64,000 nucleotides of DNA from Azospirillum oryzae (GTDB lineage Bacteria; Pseudomonadota; Alphaproteobacteria; Azospirillales; Azospirillaceae), in NCBI RefSeq assembly GCF_008364795.1, contig NZ_VTTM01000011.1, positions 124,001 to 188,000 on the forward strand, given 5' to 3'. Each line of letters begins with the position of its first letter. The first letter of the stretch is position 1. The translations under genes and the position numbers were made by a program. Below the pieces are notes generated by a model, which saw only the letters and a list, made by a program, of their open reading frames with translations, was not told where the DNA came from and made no database searches. Below are positions 35,820 to 45,735 of this stretch, piece by piece.

Positions 35820-36368
35820 ATGTCGAAGATCACTCGCATTGCCGCCGTCTCTGCGGCCATCGCGCTTGCCGCCACCCCTGCCCTTGCCCATCCCGGCCAC
35901 CTCGCCGGTGCCGGCTTTCTCGACGGCGCCGCGCATCCGCTGGGCGGGCTCGACCACCTGATCGCCATGGTCACCGTTGGCGTCTATGGCGCCACCATCG
36001 GCGGGCGTGCCGTGCTGGCGGTGCCGGGCGCGTTTCTGGCCGCCATGCTTGCCGGTGGCCTGTTCGCGCTGACCGGCGGCGAGTTGCCGCTCGTCGAGCC
36101 GACCATTTACGCCTCGACCGTGGTGCTGGCCCTGCTGTGCGTCATGCCGATGTCGCGCAACAGCCTGATCGGCGGCGTCTTCGCCGCCGGATTCGGCCTG
36201 TTCCACGGCTTCGCCCATTGGGCGGAGATGCCGGCCGATGCTGCGGCGCTGGGCTATGCCGCCGGCTTCCTCGCCAGCACCGCCGGGCTGCATGCGGCCG
36301 GCGTGGCGATTGGCTACGCGATCCATCGCCTGATCGGCCGGCCGGAAGAGGAAGGCCGGACGGCCTGA
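35820..36368 (+). CDS. hupE: Nickel permease / accessory protein HupE (HupE/UreJ family)
   Basis: A 182-aa inner-membrane protein. A signal peptide (cleavage after TPALA, residue 23) exposes the conserved HPGHLAGAGFLDGAAHPLGG motif, whose His/Asp residues are needed for Ni transport. Five or six membrane helices follow, with FGLFHGFAHWAEMP in the middle. It supplies nickel for hydrogenase. GAGGAG sits nine bases before ATG 35820. It is followed by a strong hairpin and the hupS promoter. Confidence 0.95.
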   Translation: MSKITRIAAVSAAIALAATPALAHPGHLAGAGFLDGAAHPLGGLDHLIAMVTVGVYGATIGGRAVLAVPGAFLAAMLAGGLFALTGGELPLVEPTIYASTVVLALLCVMPMSRNSLIGGVFAAGFGLFHGFAHWAEMPADAAALGYAAGFLASTAGLHAAGVAIGYAIHRLIGRPEEEGRTA

Positions 36369-36375
36369 CCCCACC

Positions 36376-36422
36376 GGCAACTCACCTTCCACCCCGGCCG
36401 TCGTTTCGGCCGGGGAGTTGCC
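36376..36422 (+). repeat. Strong hairpin between hupE and hupS
   Basis: A perfect 9-bp GC stem (CCCCGGCCG, 36392-36400, with CGGCCGGGG, 36407-36415, loop TCGTTT) is enclosed by a second 8-bp stem (GGCAACTC, 36376-36383, with GAGTTGCC, 36415-36422). An 8-nt unpaired stretch lies on the 5' side. No T-run follows. It may terminate or attenuate read-through from hupE, or protect the 3' end of the upstream message. Confidence 0.6.
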
Positions 36423-36476
36423 AGCGGCAGAGGCGCCTACAGCTTTGTGACCGTTGGTTTGCCCAATGTTCGTACT

Positions 36477-36494
36477 ACGGCACGATTGTTGCCT
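36477..36494 (+). promoter_or_regulatory. Sigma-54 promoter of hupSLC
   Basis: ACGGCACGATTGTTGCCT fits the RpoN consensus with the invariant GG (36479-36480) and GC (36491-36492) exactly ten bases apart. Transcription would begin near 36504, some 57 bp before the hupS ATG. The region upstream, to the hairpin at 36422, is the expected place for HupR and IHF binding. Confidence 0.7.
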
Positions 36495-36560
36495 ATGGCC
36501 CGCGGAGAAGCGCACCGGATCCTCGCACGCCGGTGCCGCCCGACGGGAGAAAACAAACCG

Positions 36561-37634
36561 ATGGCAACGCTGGAAACCTTCTACGAGGTGATGCGGCGGC
36601 AGGGGATCACACGCCGTTCGTTCCTGAAATACTGCTCGCTGACCGCGGCGGCACTCGGCCTCGGACCGGAGCTGGTACCGCAGATCGTCCACGCCATGGA
36701 AACCAAGCCGCGCACCCCGGTGCTGTGGCTGCACGGGCTGGAATGCACCTGCTGCTCCGAATCCTTCATCCGCTCGGCGCATCCGCTGGTGAAGGACGTC
36801 GTGCTGTCGATGATCTCGCTGGATTACGACGACACGCTGATGGCGTCGGCCGGCCACCATGCCGAGGCGATCCTCGACGAGGTGATGGAGAAGTACAAGG
36901 GCAACTACATCCTGGCGGTGGAAGGAAATCCGCCGCTGAACCAGGACGGCATGTCCTGCATCGTCGGCGGCAAGCCCTTCACCGACCAGCTGCGCAAGGT
37001 CGCCAAGGACGCCAAGGCGATCATCTCCTGGGGCTCCTGCGCCTCCTTTGGCTGCGTCCAGGCGGCGCGCCCGAACCCGACCCGCGCCACCCCGGTGCAT
37101 GAGGTCATCACCGACAAGCCGATCATCAAGGTGCCCGGCTGCCCGCCGATCGCCGAGGTAATGACCGGCGTCATCACCTACATGCTGACCTTCGACCGCA
37201 TTCCGGAACTGGACCGCCAGGGCCGGCCGAAGATGTTCTACAGCCAGCGCATCCACGACAAATGCTATCGCCGGCCGCATTTCGACGCCGGCCAGTTCGT
37301 GGAATCCTTCGACGACGAGGGCGCGCGCAAGGGCTATTGCCTCTACAAGGTCGGCTGCAAGGGTCCGACCACCTACAACGCCTGTTCCACCGTCCGCTGG
37401 AACGAGGGCACCAGCTTCCCCATCCAGTCCGGCCACGGCTGCATCGGCTGCTCGGAGGACGGCTTCTGGGACAAGGGGTCCTGGTACGCCCGCCAGTCCG
37501 ACATTCTCCAGTTTGGGATCGAGGCCAACGCCGACCAGATCGGCACCACCGCCGCCATCGGCGTCGGCAGCATCATCGCCGCCCACGCGGCCGTCAGCGC
37601 CCTGAAGCGCGCGCAGCACAAGGGAGACGTCTGA
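36561..37634 (+). CDS. hupS: Uptake [NiFe] hydrogenase small subunit HupS (O2-tolerant type)
   Basis: A 357-aa iron-sulfur subunit with a Tat signal (TRRSFLKYC, from about residue 17) that carries the folded HupSL pair to the periplasmic side of the membrane. The proximal cluster motif is LECTCCSESF: the extra Cys between the usual two, together with a second extra Cys in GSCASFGCVQAA, gives the six Cys that bind a [4Fe-3S] cluster in oxygen-tolerant group 1d enzymes. Medial and distal clusters follow (KVGCKGPTTYNAC, GHGCIGCSEDGFWD). A C-terminal membrane anchor (IGVGSIIAAHAAVSAL) is present. ATG 36561 follows GGGAG by eleven bases. It lies 2 bp from hupL. Confidence 0.97.
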   Translation: MATLETFYEVMRRQGITRRSFLKYCSLTAAALGLGPELVPQIVHAMETKPRTPVLWLHGLECTCCSESFIRSAHPLVKDVVLSMISLDYDDTLMASAGHHAEAILDEVMEKYKGNYILAVEGNPPLNQDGMSCIVGGKPFTDQLRKVAKDAKAIISWGSCASFGCVQAARPNPTRATPVHEVITDKPIIKVPGCPPIAEVMTGVITYMLTFDRIPELDRQGRPKMFYSQRIHDKCYRRPHFDAGQFVESFDDEGARKGYCLYKVGCKGPTTYNACSTVRWNEGTSFPIQSGHGCIGCSEDGFWDKGSWYARQSDILQFGIEANADQIGTTAAIGVGSIIAAHAAVSALKRAQHKGDV

Positions 37635-37636
37635 CC

Positions 37637-39451
<1,815 letters not shown>

Positions 39452-39475
39452 CCGGCAACCGAGGAGGATTACGTC

Positions 39476-40270
39476 ATGGCTCCTCTCGACGATGCGAAAC
39501 CGGTCGCGACACCGGATGAGGAAGGGACGGCCGCTCCGGCGGCCGGCCGCTTCCTGAAGGCGATCTATGTGTACGAGGTGCCGGTGCGGGTCTGGCACTG
39601 GGTCAACGCGCTGGCTATCATGGTGTTGTCGGTCACCGGCTACCTGATCGCCAACCCGCTGCCGACCATGCCGGGCGAGGCCAGCGCCAATTTCCTGATG
39701 GGCTACATCCGCTTCGTCCATTTCGCCGCGGCCTACATCTTCGCCGTCGGCTTCATCGGCCGGCTCTATTGGGCCTTCGCCGGCAACCACCATGCCCGGC
39801 AGCTGTTCCGTTTCCCCTTCTGGGACCGCCATTGGTGGGGGGAGCTGTTCCTGGAAGCCCGTTGGTACCTGTTCCTGGAGCGCAAGCCGAAGCTGTATGT
39901 CGGGCACAACCCGCTGGCGCAGTTCGCCATGTTCTGGGCGATCGCCGTCGGCAGCGTCTTCATGATCGTCACCGGCTTCGCGCTCTACAGCGAGGGTGCC
40001 GGTCAGGGCAGCTGGCAGGACCGGCTGTTCGGCTGGGTCATCCCGCTGTTCGGCCAGAGCATGGACGTCCACACCTGGCACCATCTGGGCATGTGGGCGA
40101 TCCTGCTGTTCGTGATCGTCCACGTCTATGCCGCGGTGCGCGAGGACATCATGTCCCGCCAGTCGATCATCTCCACCATGATCAGCGGCGTCCGCACCTT
40201 CAAGGACACCGAAGCCCCGGCGGACGAGGAGCATGAGCGGCCGGTGAAGAAGGCGGCACGGGTGGGGTAA
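39476..40270 (+). CDS. hupC: Hydrogenase b-type cytochrome subunit HupC
   Basis: A 264-aa di-heme cytochrome b that anchors HupSL and passes electrons to quinone. Four membrane helices are visible with heme-ligand His in VWHWVNALAIMVLSVTGY, YIRFVHFAAAYIFAVGF, and VHTWHHLGMWAILLFVIVHVYAA. The length is slightly above the family norm because of a 25-residue acidic N-terminal extension. GAGGA lies ten bases before ATG 39476. It closes the hupSLC operon. Confidence 0.95.
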   Translation: MAPLDDAKPVATPDEEGTAAPAAGRFLKAIYVYEVPVRVWHWVNALAIMVLSVTGYLIANPLPTMPGEASANFLMGYIRFVHFAAAYIFAVGFIGRLYWAFAGNHHARQLFRFPFWDRHWWGELFLEARWYLFLERKPKLYVGHNPLAQFAMFWAIAVGSVFMIVTGFALYSEGAGQGSWQDRLFGWVIPLFGQSMDVHTWHHLGMWAILLFVIVHVYAAVREDIMSRQSIISTMISGVRTFKDTEAPADEEHERPVKKAARVG

Positions 40271-40344
40271 GGTTGCGTTGCCGCCGATCGGCCGCGTGGC
40301 GAATGAATTTGAGCCACTCTTGCGTTGATACCCTGGCAGCGCGT

Positions 40345-40361
40345 ATCGATTGACGATCGAT
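40345..40361. repeat. Inverted repeat after hupC
   Basis: ATCGATTGACGATCGAT has 6-bp perfect arms and a 5-bp centre. It sits 20 bp before the next start codon. It could be an operator for the downstream gene; no T-run follows, so it is not a terminator. Confidence 0.3.
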
Positions 40362-40381
40362 CACGCCGCCGGGGACCGGAC

Positions 40382-42670
40382 ATGGGTTTCGCCAAAGAAC
40401 TCTACACCCGTGAATATTTCACCGGGCGCGACGCCAAGGGAAACAAGCTCCACTATGGCGCGATCGGGATGGAGGAATGGGAGGTCGGCGGCATCTCCCC
40501 CATCCACCGCAAGTTGATCGATCAGTTCCCGCTCACCGATGCCCATGTGCTGGAAATCGGCTACGGGCGTGCCGAAAGCGCCCGTTACCTGCTGTCCACC
40601 GGAAAGGCCGCCCGTTACGTCGGCGTGGATTTCTCAGAAGCCGCATATACGCTGGCCGGGGAGACGCTGAAGGAAATCCCCGCGGATCGCTGGCAGGTCC
40701 AGTGCGACGATGCCTTGCAGTTCGTCACGTCCAAAGGCTTCCGGAACGCTTTCGACGCGATCCTGATGCTGGACGTGATCGAGCATATTCCCAAATCGGA
40801 GGTGCGGTCCCTTCTCCCCCACCTCTTTGCCGCGTTGCGTCCCGGCGGCTACCTGATCGTCAACACCCCATTTTACGCGGTGGACGAGGATTATATTGCG
40901 CAGAATTTCGAATACATCATGCCGTCGGCCACCGATCTCTTCCCCGAGACGCGCGGCATGCACTGTAACAAATACACCGAACAACGCTTGCATCAGGAAT
41001 TGGCCGCAGCCGGTTTCTTCCGCATCGGCCCGGCCCTGTTCCGCCGTGCGCCCGAATTGGCGGAAAGCGCCAAATGCGCCGTGGTGATCCCGGTCGGGCC
41101 CGGACATCAGACACATTACCAGCAGGCGATCAATTCCGTGATGGCCGCCGCGCAACACGATCCCGGCCCCTTCACCGACTTCGATTGCGTCGTGATCGAC
41201 GATACCGCAGGCATCAAGGGCAGGTCCGCCGCCCGCAATGAAGGTGTGCGCGAGGCGGCCGCCCGTGGAGCCGACTGGCTGTTCTTCCTGGATGCGGACG
41301 ACCTGATGATGCCGCAGGCGTTCCAGCAGATGGCTCCGCACATGGACCGGGCCGACGCCGTGTGGGGTCTGATCCTGGAAAGCGTGGATGGCGGGCTTGG
41401 CCAGGAGACGGTTTCCGGCCGGATTCGTCTTCCGCAATTGCCGCGGATCGAAACAGTGAGCGATCTTCTGCTCCATGACCCCTACGTCACTTTGCAGATG
41501 GGACACTTCGTCCGCACCTCGGTCGCTCTGGCAACTCCGTTCGACGAATCGCTCGATGTGGGGGAGGATTTCGAATACTACCTGCGTGTCTGGAACAGTG
41601 CCCGGTGCGCGAAGATTACCGCACCGCTGTTCCTGAACCGCAGGGGAATGCATTCCTCCGGGCCGCGCTCCGGCAATGGCGCCGATTGGCGGGAGTCGGT
41701 CGGTCGGGTTCTGGAGAAGGCGCGGCAGGCACACGGCCTGGATCCCGACGGCGCTGCGGCGATCGAGGCCCGCAACGCGGCCACGGCGGACACCCGCATC
41801 TGGCAGCGTGGCTTCGGCGCAGTAGAACCCGGAAGCCATTATTCCATCAGCCGTCAGTTCCCCTATCACGGATTCCTGGAAATCGAGCCGACCATCGGCG
41901 AACCGATCGTTTTGTTTGACGACAACGACGACCTTGTCTGCATGAACCTGGGCTGGCGTGGCCGCTATCAGCCTGCGTCCCTGCGGCTCTGGCAGGCTCT
42001 GGCCACGCAAGGGCAGGTCATCTTCGATATCGGCGCCTACACCGGCATCTACACGCTGATGGCGGCGCGGGCCAACCCGGAGGCGCGCATCGTCGCGGTG
42101 GAGCCGGTCTCGGCAAATCTGGCGCGGTTGAAGAAGAACCTGGACGCCAACGGCTGCGACGGCCGTGCTTTGGCGGTGCAGGCCGTGGTCCTGGACCAAC
42201 CGGGCGAGGCGGTGGTGTCGCGGGACGCCCCCCACGATATCCTCACCCCCGGAACGCTCATCGTCCGGGCCGCTTTGGGAGAAAACAATTCCACCGAAGT
42301 GGTTCAGGGCGTTACCGGGGTCGAACTGCTGGCACTGCTCGGCGAGACGACCGTAGACCTCGTGAGGATCGACCTGAAGGGTGCCGAGGCGCCGGCACTC
42401 GCCAGCATGGCCGAAATTCTGGGGCGCAGCGGTCCCGACCTGCTGATCGCCTGCCCGGACGAGGAGTCATCCGCCGAGATCGATGCGATTCTGCGACCGC
42501 TCGGCTACCGGTTCTATACCATTGACGACGAGGCCTTTCGGGTGGAAGAGATCGGGCGGTTCGTGGCTCCCGGCGGTGAGAACTCGCTCAACTGTTGGGC
42601 GACACGACGCGATCGTGCCGCCGTGGAAGACCTCGTGCGGACCGCTTTGCTGAGCGTCGCCCAAAGCTGA
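40382..42670 (+). CDS. Three-domain glycan-modifying enzyme: SAM methyltransferase - GT2 glycosyltransferase - FkbM methyltransferase
   Basis: A 762-aa protein with three catalytic-looking domains. Residues about 40-230 form a class I SAM methyltransferase (VLEIGYGRAESARYLL; ILMLDVIEHIPKSEV). Residues about 235-420 resemble a GT-A glycosyltransferase (CAVVIPVGPGHQTHY; LFFLDADDLMMPQAF supplies DxD-like acids). Residues about 525-740 are an FkbM-type methyltransferase (VIFDIGAYTGIYTLMAARA; IVAVEPVSANLARLKKNL). Such combinations act on surface polysaccharide or flagellin glycans; the substrate is unknown. It sits between hupC and hypF without obvious link to hydrogenase. GGGGA precedes ATG 40382 by eight bases. 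Confidence 0.78.
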   Translation: MGFAKELYTREYFTGRDAKGNKLHYGAIGMEEWEVGGISPIHRKLIDQFPLTDAHVLEIGYGRAESARYLLSTGKAARYVGVDFSEAAYTLAGETLKEIPADRWQVQCDDALQFVTSKGFRNAFDAILMLDVIEHIPKSEVRSLLPHLFAALRPGGYLIVNTPFYAVDEDYIAQNFEYIMPSATDLFPETRGMHCNKYTEQRLHQELAAAGFFRIGPALFRRAPELAESAKCAVVIPVGPGHQTHYQQAINSVMAAAQHDPGPFTDFDCVVIDDTAGIKGRSAARNEGVREAAARGADWLFFLDADDLMMPQAFQQMAPHMDRADAVWGLILESVDGGLGQETVSGRIRLPQLPRIETVSDLLLHDPYVTLQMGHFVRTSVALATPFDESLDVGEDFEYYLRVWNSARCAKITAPLFLNRRGMHSSGPRSGNGADWRESVGRVLEKARQAHGLDPDGAAAIEARNAATADTRIWQRGFGAVEPGSHYSISRQFPYHGFLEIEPTIGEPIVLFDDNDDLVCMNLGWRGRYQPASLRLWQALATQGQVIFDIGAYTGIYTLMAARANPEARIVAVEPVSANLARLKKNLDANGCDGRALAVQAVVLDQPGEAVVSRDAPHDILTPGTLIVRAALGENNSTEVVQGVTGVELLALLGETTVDLVRIDLKGAEAPALASMAEILGRSGPDLLIACPDEESSAEIDAILRPLGYRFYTIDDEAFRVEEIGRFVAPGGENSLNCWATRRDRAAVEDLVRTALLSVAQS

Positions 42671-42806
42671 TCGGTGGGTAGAGTCCTGCGTTGAAACCGT
42701 TGCAAACCTTGATTTGTTGCGCATACGTTCCCATATCCAGGAGGTTCCGAAACAACGGAGTCTCCCAGATCGGCGCCACCCAATGCGGGTGCGCCAGGAG
42801 GACGTC

Positions 42807-43169
42807 ATGCCTTATCTTCCGACCATAGACTTGACCCCGCAGGTGAAAATGCTGCTGGCCCGCGGGGCGTTGACGCTGAACCCGGGCCAGTGGGTGCGGG
42901 GGGAGAAGGGGCGCGGCCGGTTCCTGCGCACCGATCCCCGCACCGGCACCACCTATGTCAGCTGGCTGCAACCGGGCGACGATTGGGAAACCGCATCGCA
43001 GCGTTTCCACCGCGCCTGCCGCAAAGGCTATATCGGCAAGTACCGCGGGCTGTACGCGTTCGACAAGGTGAACCGCGTCGCCGAAACCCCGCCCCTGCGC
43101 AAGAAGGTCCGGGCACCGGTCCAGATGCCGCTGTTCCCCTACAAGGCGAAGGACGCCGTCCACGCCTGA
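42807..43169 (+). CDS. Hypothetical protein (120 aa)
   Basis: A basic, soluble 120-aa protein starting at ATG 42807 with a strong CAGGAGGA just upstream. The frame is open earlier (to 42714), but the ribosome site favours this start. It begins MPYLPTIDLTPQVKMLLARG and has a W/Y-rich middle (TTYVSWLQPGDDWETASQRF) and a lysine-rich end. No domain is recognised, no membrane helix and no signal peptide. Its last 31 bp overlap the 3' end of hypF on the other strand, a tail-to-tail overlap that could give antisense pairing of the two messages. Confidence 0.7.
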   Translation: MPYLPTIDLTPQVKMLLARGALTLNPGQWVRGEKGRGRFLRTDPRTGTTYVSWLQPGDDWETASQRFHRACRKGYIGKYRGLYAFDKVNRVAETPPLRKKVRAPVQMPLFPYKAKDAVHA

Positions 43170-45379
43170 CCGAGGCTGAGCCCGCCGTCATTGGCGGGAG
43201 CCAGCCTCGGCAGCAGCGCCTCCACCCCGGCCGCGCGAAAGCCGGCGACCAGCGCCTCCGCAAGCACCGCGTTCATCAGGCAGCCACCGGACAACACCAC
43301 CCGGCGGAAACCGTGGGAACGGAGTGCCGGCAGCGTCCAATCCACCAGCGCCGCGGCCAGCGTGCCGTGGAAAAGCTCCGCCCCCTCCGTCGCGTCGGCA
43401 ACGGACAGCAGGCGCTCCAGCAGGGGCGTCAGGTCGAGCTCGCCGTTCTCGATCCGCCACGCGCCCTCCGCCACCCGTGGCCGGCGCACCAGCGATTCCA
43501 GCGCCATCGGCGCCTCTCCCTCGAAGCCCGCCACGGCGCGGACGCCCAGCAACCCGCAGGCGGCGTCGAACCAGCGCCCGCAGGAACTGGTGAGCGGCGC
43601 GTTGATGCCGCGCTCGATCATCCGCCGCACGCCCTCGGCCGGTCCATGGCCGGCGAAGCGGGGGACGATCTCGTCGGCGCGGCCCATCCGCACCAGGGCG
43701 GATGCCGCCATCCGCCAGGGCTGGCGGGCGGCGACGTCGCCGCCGGGCTGGGCGAGCGGAGCGAGGCTGCCGATCCGCTCGGCCCGCAGCCCGTCGACCA
43801 GCAGCATCTCGCCCCCCCAGGACCCGCCGCCCTCCCCCAGCCCGAAACCGTCGAGCGCAAGGCCCAGCGCCGGCCCGTCGATGCGGTGTTCGGCCATCAC
43901 GGCGGCGACATGGGCATGGTGGTGCTGGACCGCGATGGCCGGCAGGCCGCTCATCTCGGCGAAGCGGGTGGACTGGAAGTCCGGGTGCTTGTCATGGGCG
44001 ACCGCCATCGGCTCCACGCCCAGGATGTGCAGCAGATGGGCGACCGTCTCCGCCAGAAAGCCCAGCGTCGCGGCGTTGTCGAGGTCGCCGATGTGCTGGG
44101 ACAGGAAGGCCTCGTCGCCGCGGGTGACGCAGACCGTCGCCTTCAGATGGCCGCCGACCGCCAGGATCGGCGGCACGGGGCGGGCCAGCCGGATCGGCTC
44201 AGGCACATGGCCGCGGCCCCGGCGCAGGAAGGCGGGCGCGCCGGCCAGCTTCCGCACCACGCTGTCGTCGGCGCGGACGACGATGTCGCGGTCGTGATCG
44301 ACGATCAGATCGGCGATGCCGTCCAGCCTCTCCCGCGCCTCGCCATTGCCAATGGCCAGCGGTTCGCCGCCGGGATTGGCGGAGGTCATCACCAGCGTCA
44401 GGTCCTGCGGCTCGCCCAGCCAGCCGGTGCCGTTCGGCCGGCCGGCCGCCTCGTGGAACAGCAGGTAATGCAGCGGCGTGTAGGGCAGCATCACGCCCAG
44501 CCACGCCAGATCCGGGGCGATGTCGGGTGCCAGTTCCGGCGCGTCCTCCCGCCGCCGCAGCAGGACGATGGGGCGCGCCACGCCCTCCAGCAATTGGCGT
44601 TCGTCGGCATCCATCCGGACATGGCGGGCGGCGGACTCCGCATTGGCGACCATCAGGGCAAAGGGCTTGCCGTTGCGCTGCTTGACCCGCCGCAGCCGCT
44701 CCACCGCATCCGCCCGCGTGGCGTCGCAGGCAAGATGGAAACCGCCCAGCCCCTTGATGGCAACGATCCTGCCGGCCTGCAGGGCGGCCAGGATATCCTC
44801 CGGCGGGTGCGACAGCTGGGGACCGCAGATCGGGCAAGCGGTCGGCTGGGCATGGAAGCGGCGGTCGGCCGGATCCCGGTACTCCGCCAAGCAGTCCGGG
44901 CAGAGCGTGAAGCCGGCCATCGCCGTCTGCGGCCGGTCATAGGGAAGCCGCCGGGTAATGGTATAGCGCGGGCCACAATGTGTGCAGTTCAGAAAGGCAT
45001 AGCGATAGCGGCGGTCGGCCGGATCGAACAGTTCGGCGAGACAGGCCGGGCAAACCGCGGCGTCCGGTCCGATGCCGGTGGCGACGGCGCCCGCCGACAC
45101 GCTGTGGTGGATAGTGAAGGAGTCCTCGCCGGAAAGCGGGGTGACGGTCTCGCACTCCACCGCGTCGATGCGGGCCAGCGGCGGAGCCTCAGCCGTCAGG
45201 GCGGCGAGCAGATCGGCGGCGGCGATGCCCTGCACCTCGATCAGCACGCCCTGCGGGTCGTTCAGAACCCAGCCGGTCAGGCCGAAACGCCGGGCAAGCG
45301 CATGGACATGCGGGCGGAATCCCACCCCCTGCACCCGTCCCCGCACGCGGATGCGCAAACGTATGTCGTCGTGGGACAT
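43139..45379 (-). CDS. hypF: Carbamoyltransferase HypF
   Basis: A 746-aa enzyme that makes the cyanide ligands of the Ni-Fe site from carbamoyl phosphate, passing them to HypE. Domains in order: acylphosphatase (about 5-85, RGRVQGVGFRPHVHALARRF), two zinc fingers (CPACLAEL ... CTHCGP and CPDCLAEY ... CPICGP), YrdC-like (from about 190, GRIVAIKGLGGFHLACDA), and Kae1-like carbamoyltransferase (VQHHHAHVAAVMAEH; LSGGCLMNAVL). I start at ATG 45379; the frame extends ten residues further. It is on the opposite strand from the hup genes and not in operon with hypA; hypB, C, D and E are not seen here. Confidence 0.96.
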   Translation of the reverse strand: MSHDDIRLRIRVRGRVQGVGFRPHVHALARRFGLTGWVLNDPQGVLIEVQGIAAADLLAALTAEAPPLARIDAVECETVTPLSGEDSFTIHHSVSAGAVATGIGPDAAVCPACLAELFDPADRRYRYAFLNCTHCGPRYTITRRLPYDRPQTAMAGFTLCPDCLAEYRDPADRRFHAQPTACPICGPQLSHPPEDILAALQAGRIVAIKGLGGFHLACDATRADAVERLRRVKQRNGKPFALMVANAESAARHVRMDADERQLLEGVARPIVLLRRREDAPELAPDIAPDLAWLGVMLPYTPLHYLLFHEAAGRPNGTGWLGEPQDLTLVMTSANPGGEPLAIGNGEARERLDGIADLIVDHDRDIVVRADDSVVRKLAGAPAFLRRGRGHVPEPIRLARPVPPILAVGGHLKATVCVTRGDEAFLSQHIGDLDNAATLGFLAETVAHLLHILGVEPMAVAHDKHPDFQSTRFAEMSGLPAIAVQHHHAHVAAVMAEHRIDGPALGLALDGFGLGEGGGSWGGEMLLVDGLRAERIGSLAPLAQPGGDVAARQPWRMAASALVRMGRADEIVPRFAGHGPAEGVRRMIERGINAPLTSSCGRWFDAACGLLGVRAVAGFEGEAPMALESLVRRPRVAEGAWRIENGELDLTPLLERLLSVADATEGAELFHGTLAAALVDWTLPALRSHGFRRVVLSGGCLMNAVLAEALVAGFRAAGVEALLPRLAPANDGGLSLGQAWTASFAL

Positions 45380-45735
45380 GAAGGCCTGTTGGATGATCTT
45401 CGGCTGCACCGAACCCCGTCATCCTAACCGTCTCCCCTGGGGGGAGAAGGGATTTCTGCGCCGACGGGAGTGCTGTAACAAGGATCAAGTTCCGCGACAC
45501 CACCCCGCTGAAGCCGCGTCAGGCTTAACGGAACGGGCTTCACCAGAGGTTGCTCTATGTTGGACATCATTCTTGGCAAGGTGCGCCCGCGCGCCCGAAA
45601 GTCGATAGACTTTTGAGCAGGCGGGCGCCGGCGCAACGGCCGCACAATATTCCTGTTGCCTGATATGGCGGGATCGTCGCCCCCCTTGGTTTTTCCCGGC
45701 GGCATTTTACCCGGCGGCAGCATGCAGGAGGCAGG
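45380..45735. other. Divergent gap hypF / type III PKS
   Basis: About 356 bp without a supported gene. It should hold both divergent promoters. Two elements stand out: the palindrome at 45598-45613 and a direct repeat of CCCGGCGGCA (about 45700 and 45712) near the polyketide synthase ribosome site. No sigma-54 consensus was found on the hypF side. Confidence 0.45.
45598..45613. promoter_or_regulatory. Palindrome upstream of the type III PKS gene
   Basis: AAAGTCGATAGACTTT has perfect 6-bp arms and a 4-bp centre. It lies 123 bp before the PKS start and is the best palindrome in the divergent gap. It could be an operator for a regulator encoded elsewhere, or a small hairpin. Confidence 0.35.

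Noticed and set aside
45571..45590. TTGGCAAGGTGCGCC resembling half a sigma-54 site upstream of the PKS gene
   Set aside because: The -12 element TTGC is missing and the GG-to-GC spacing does not fit.
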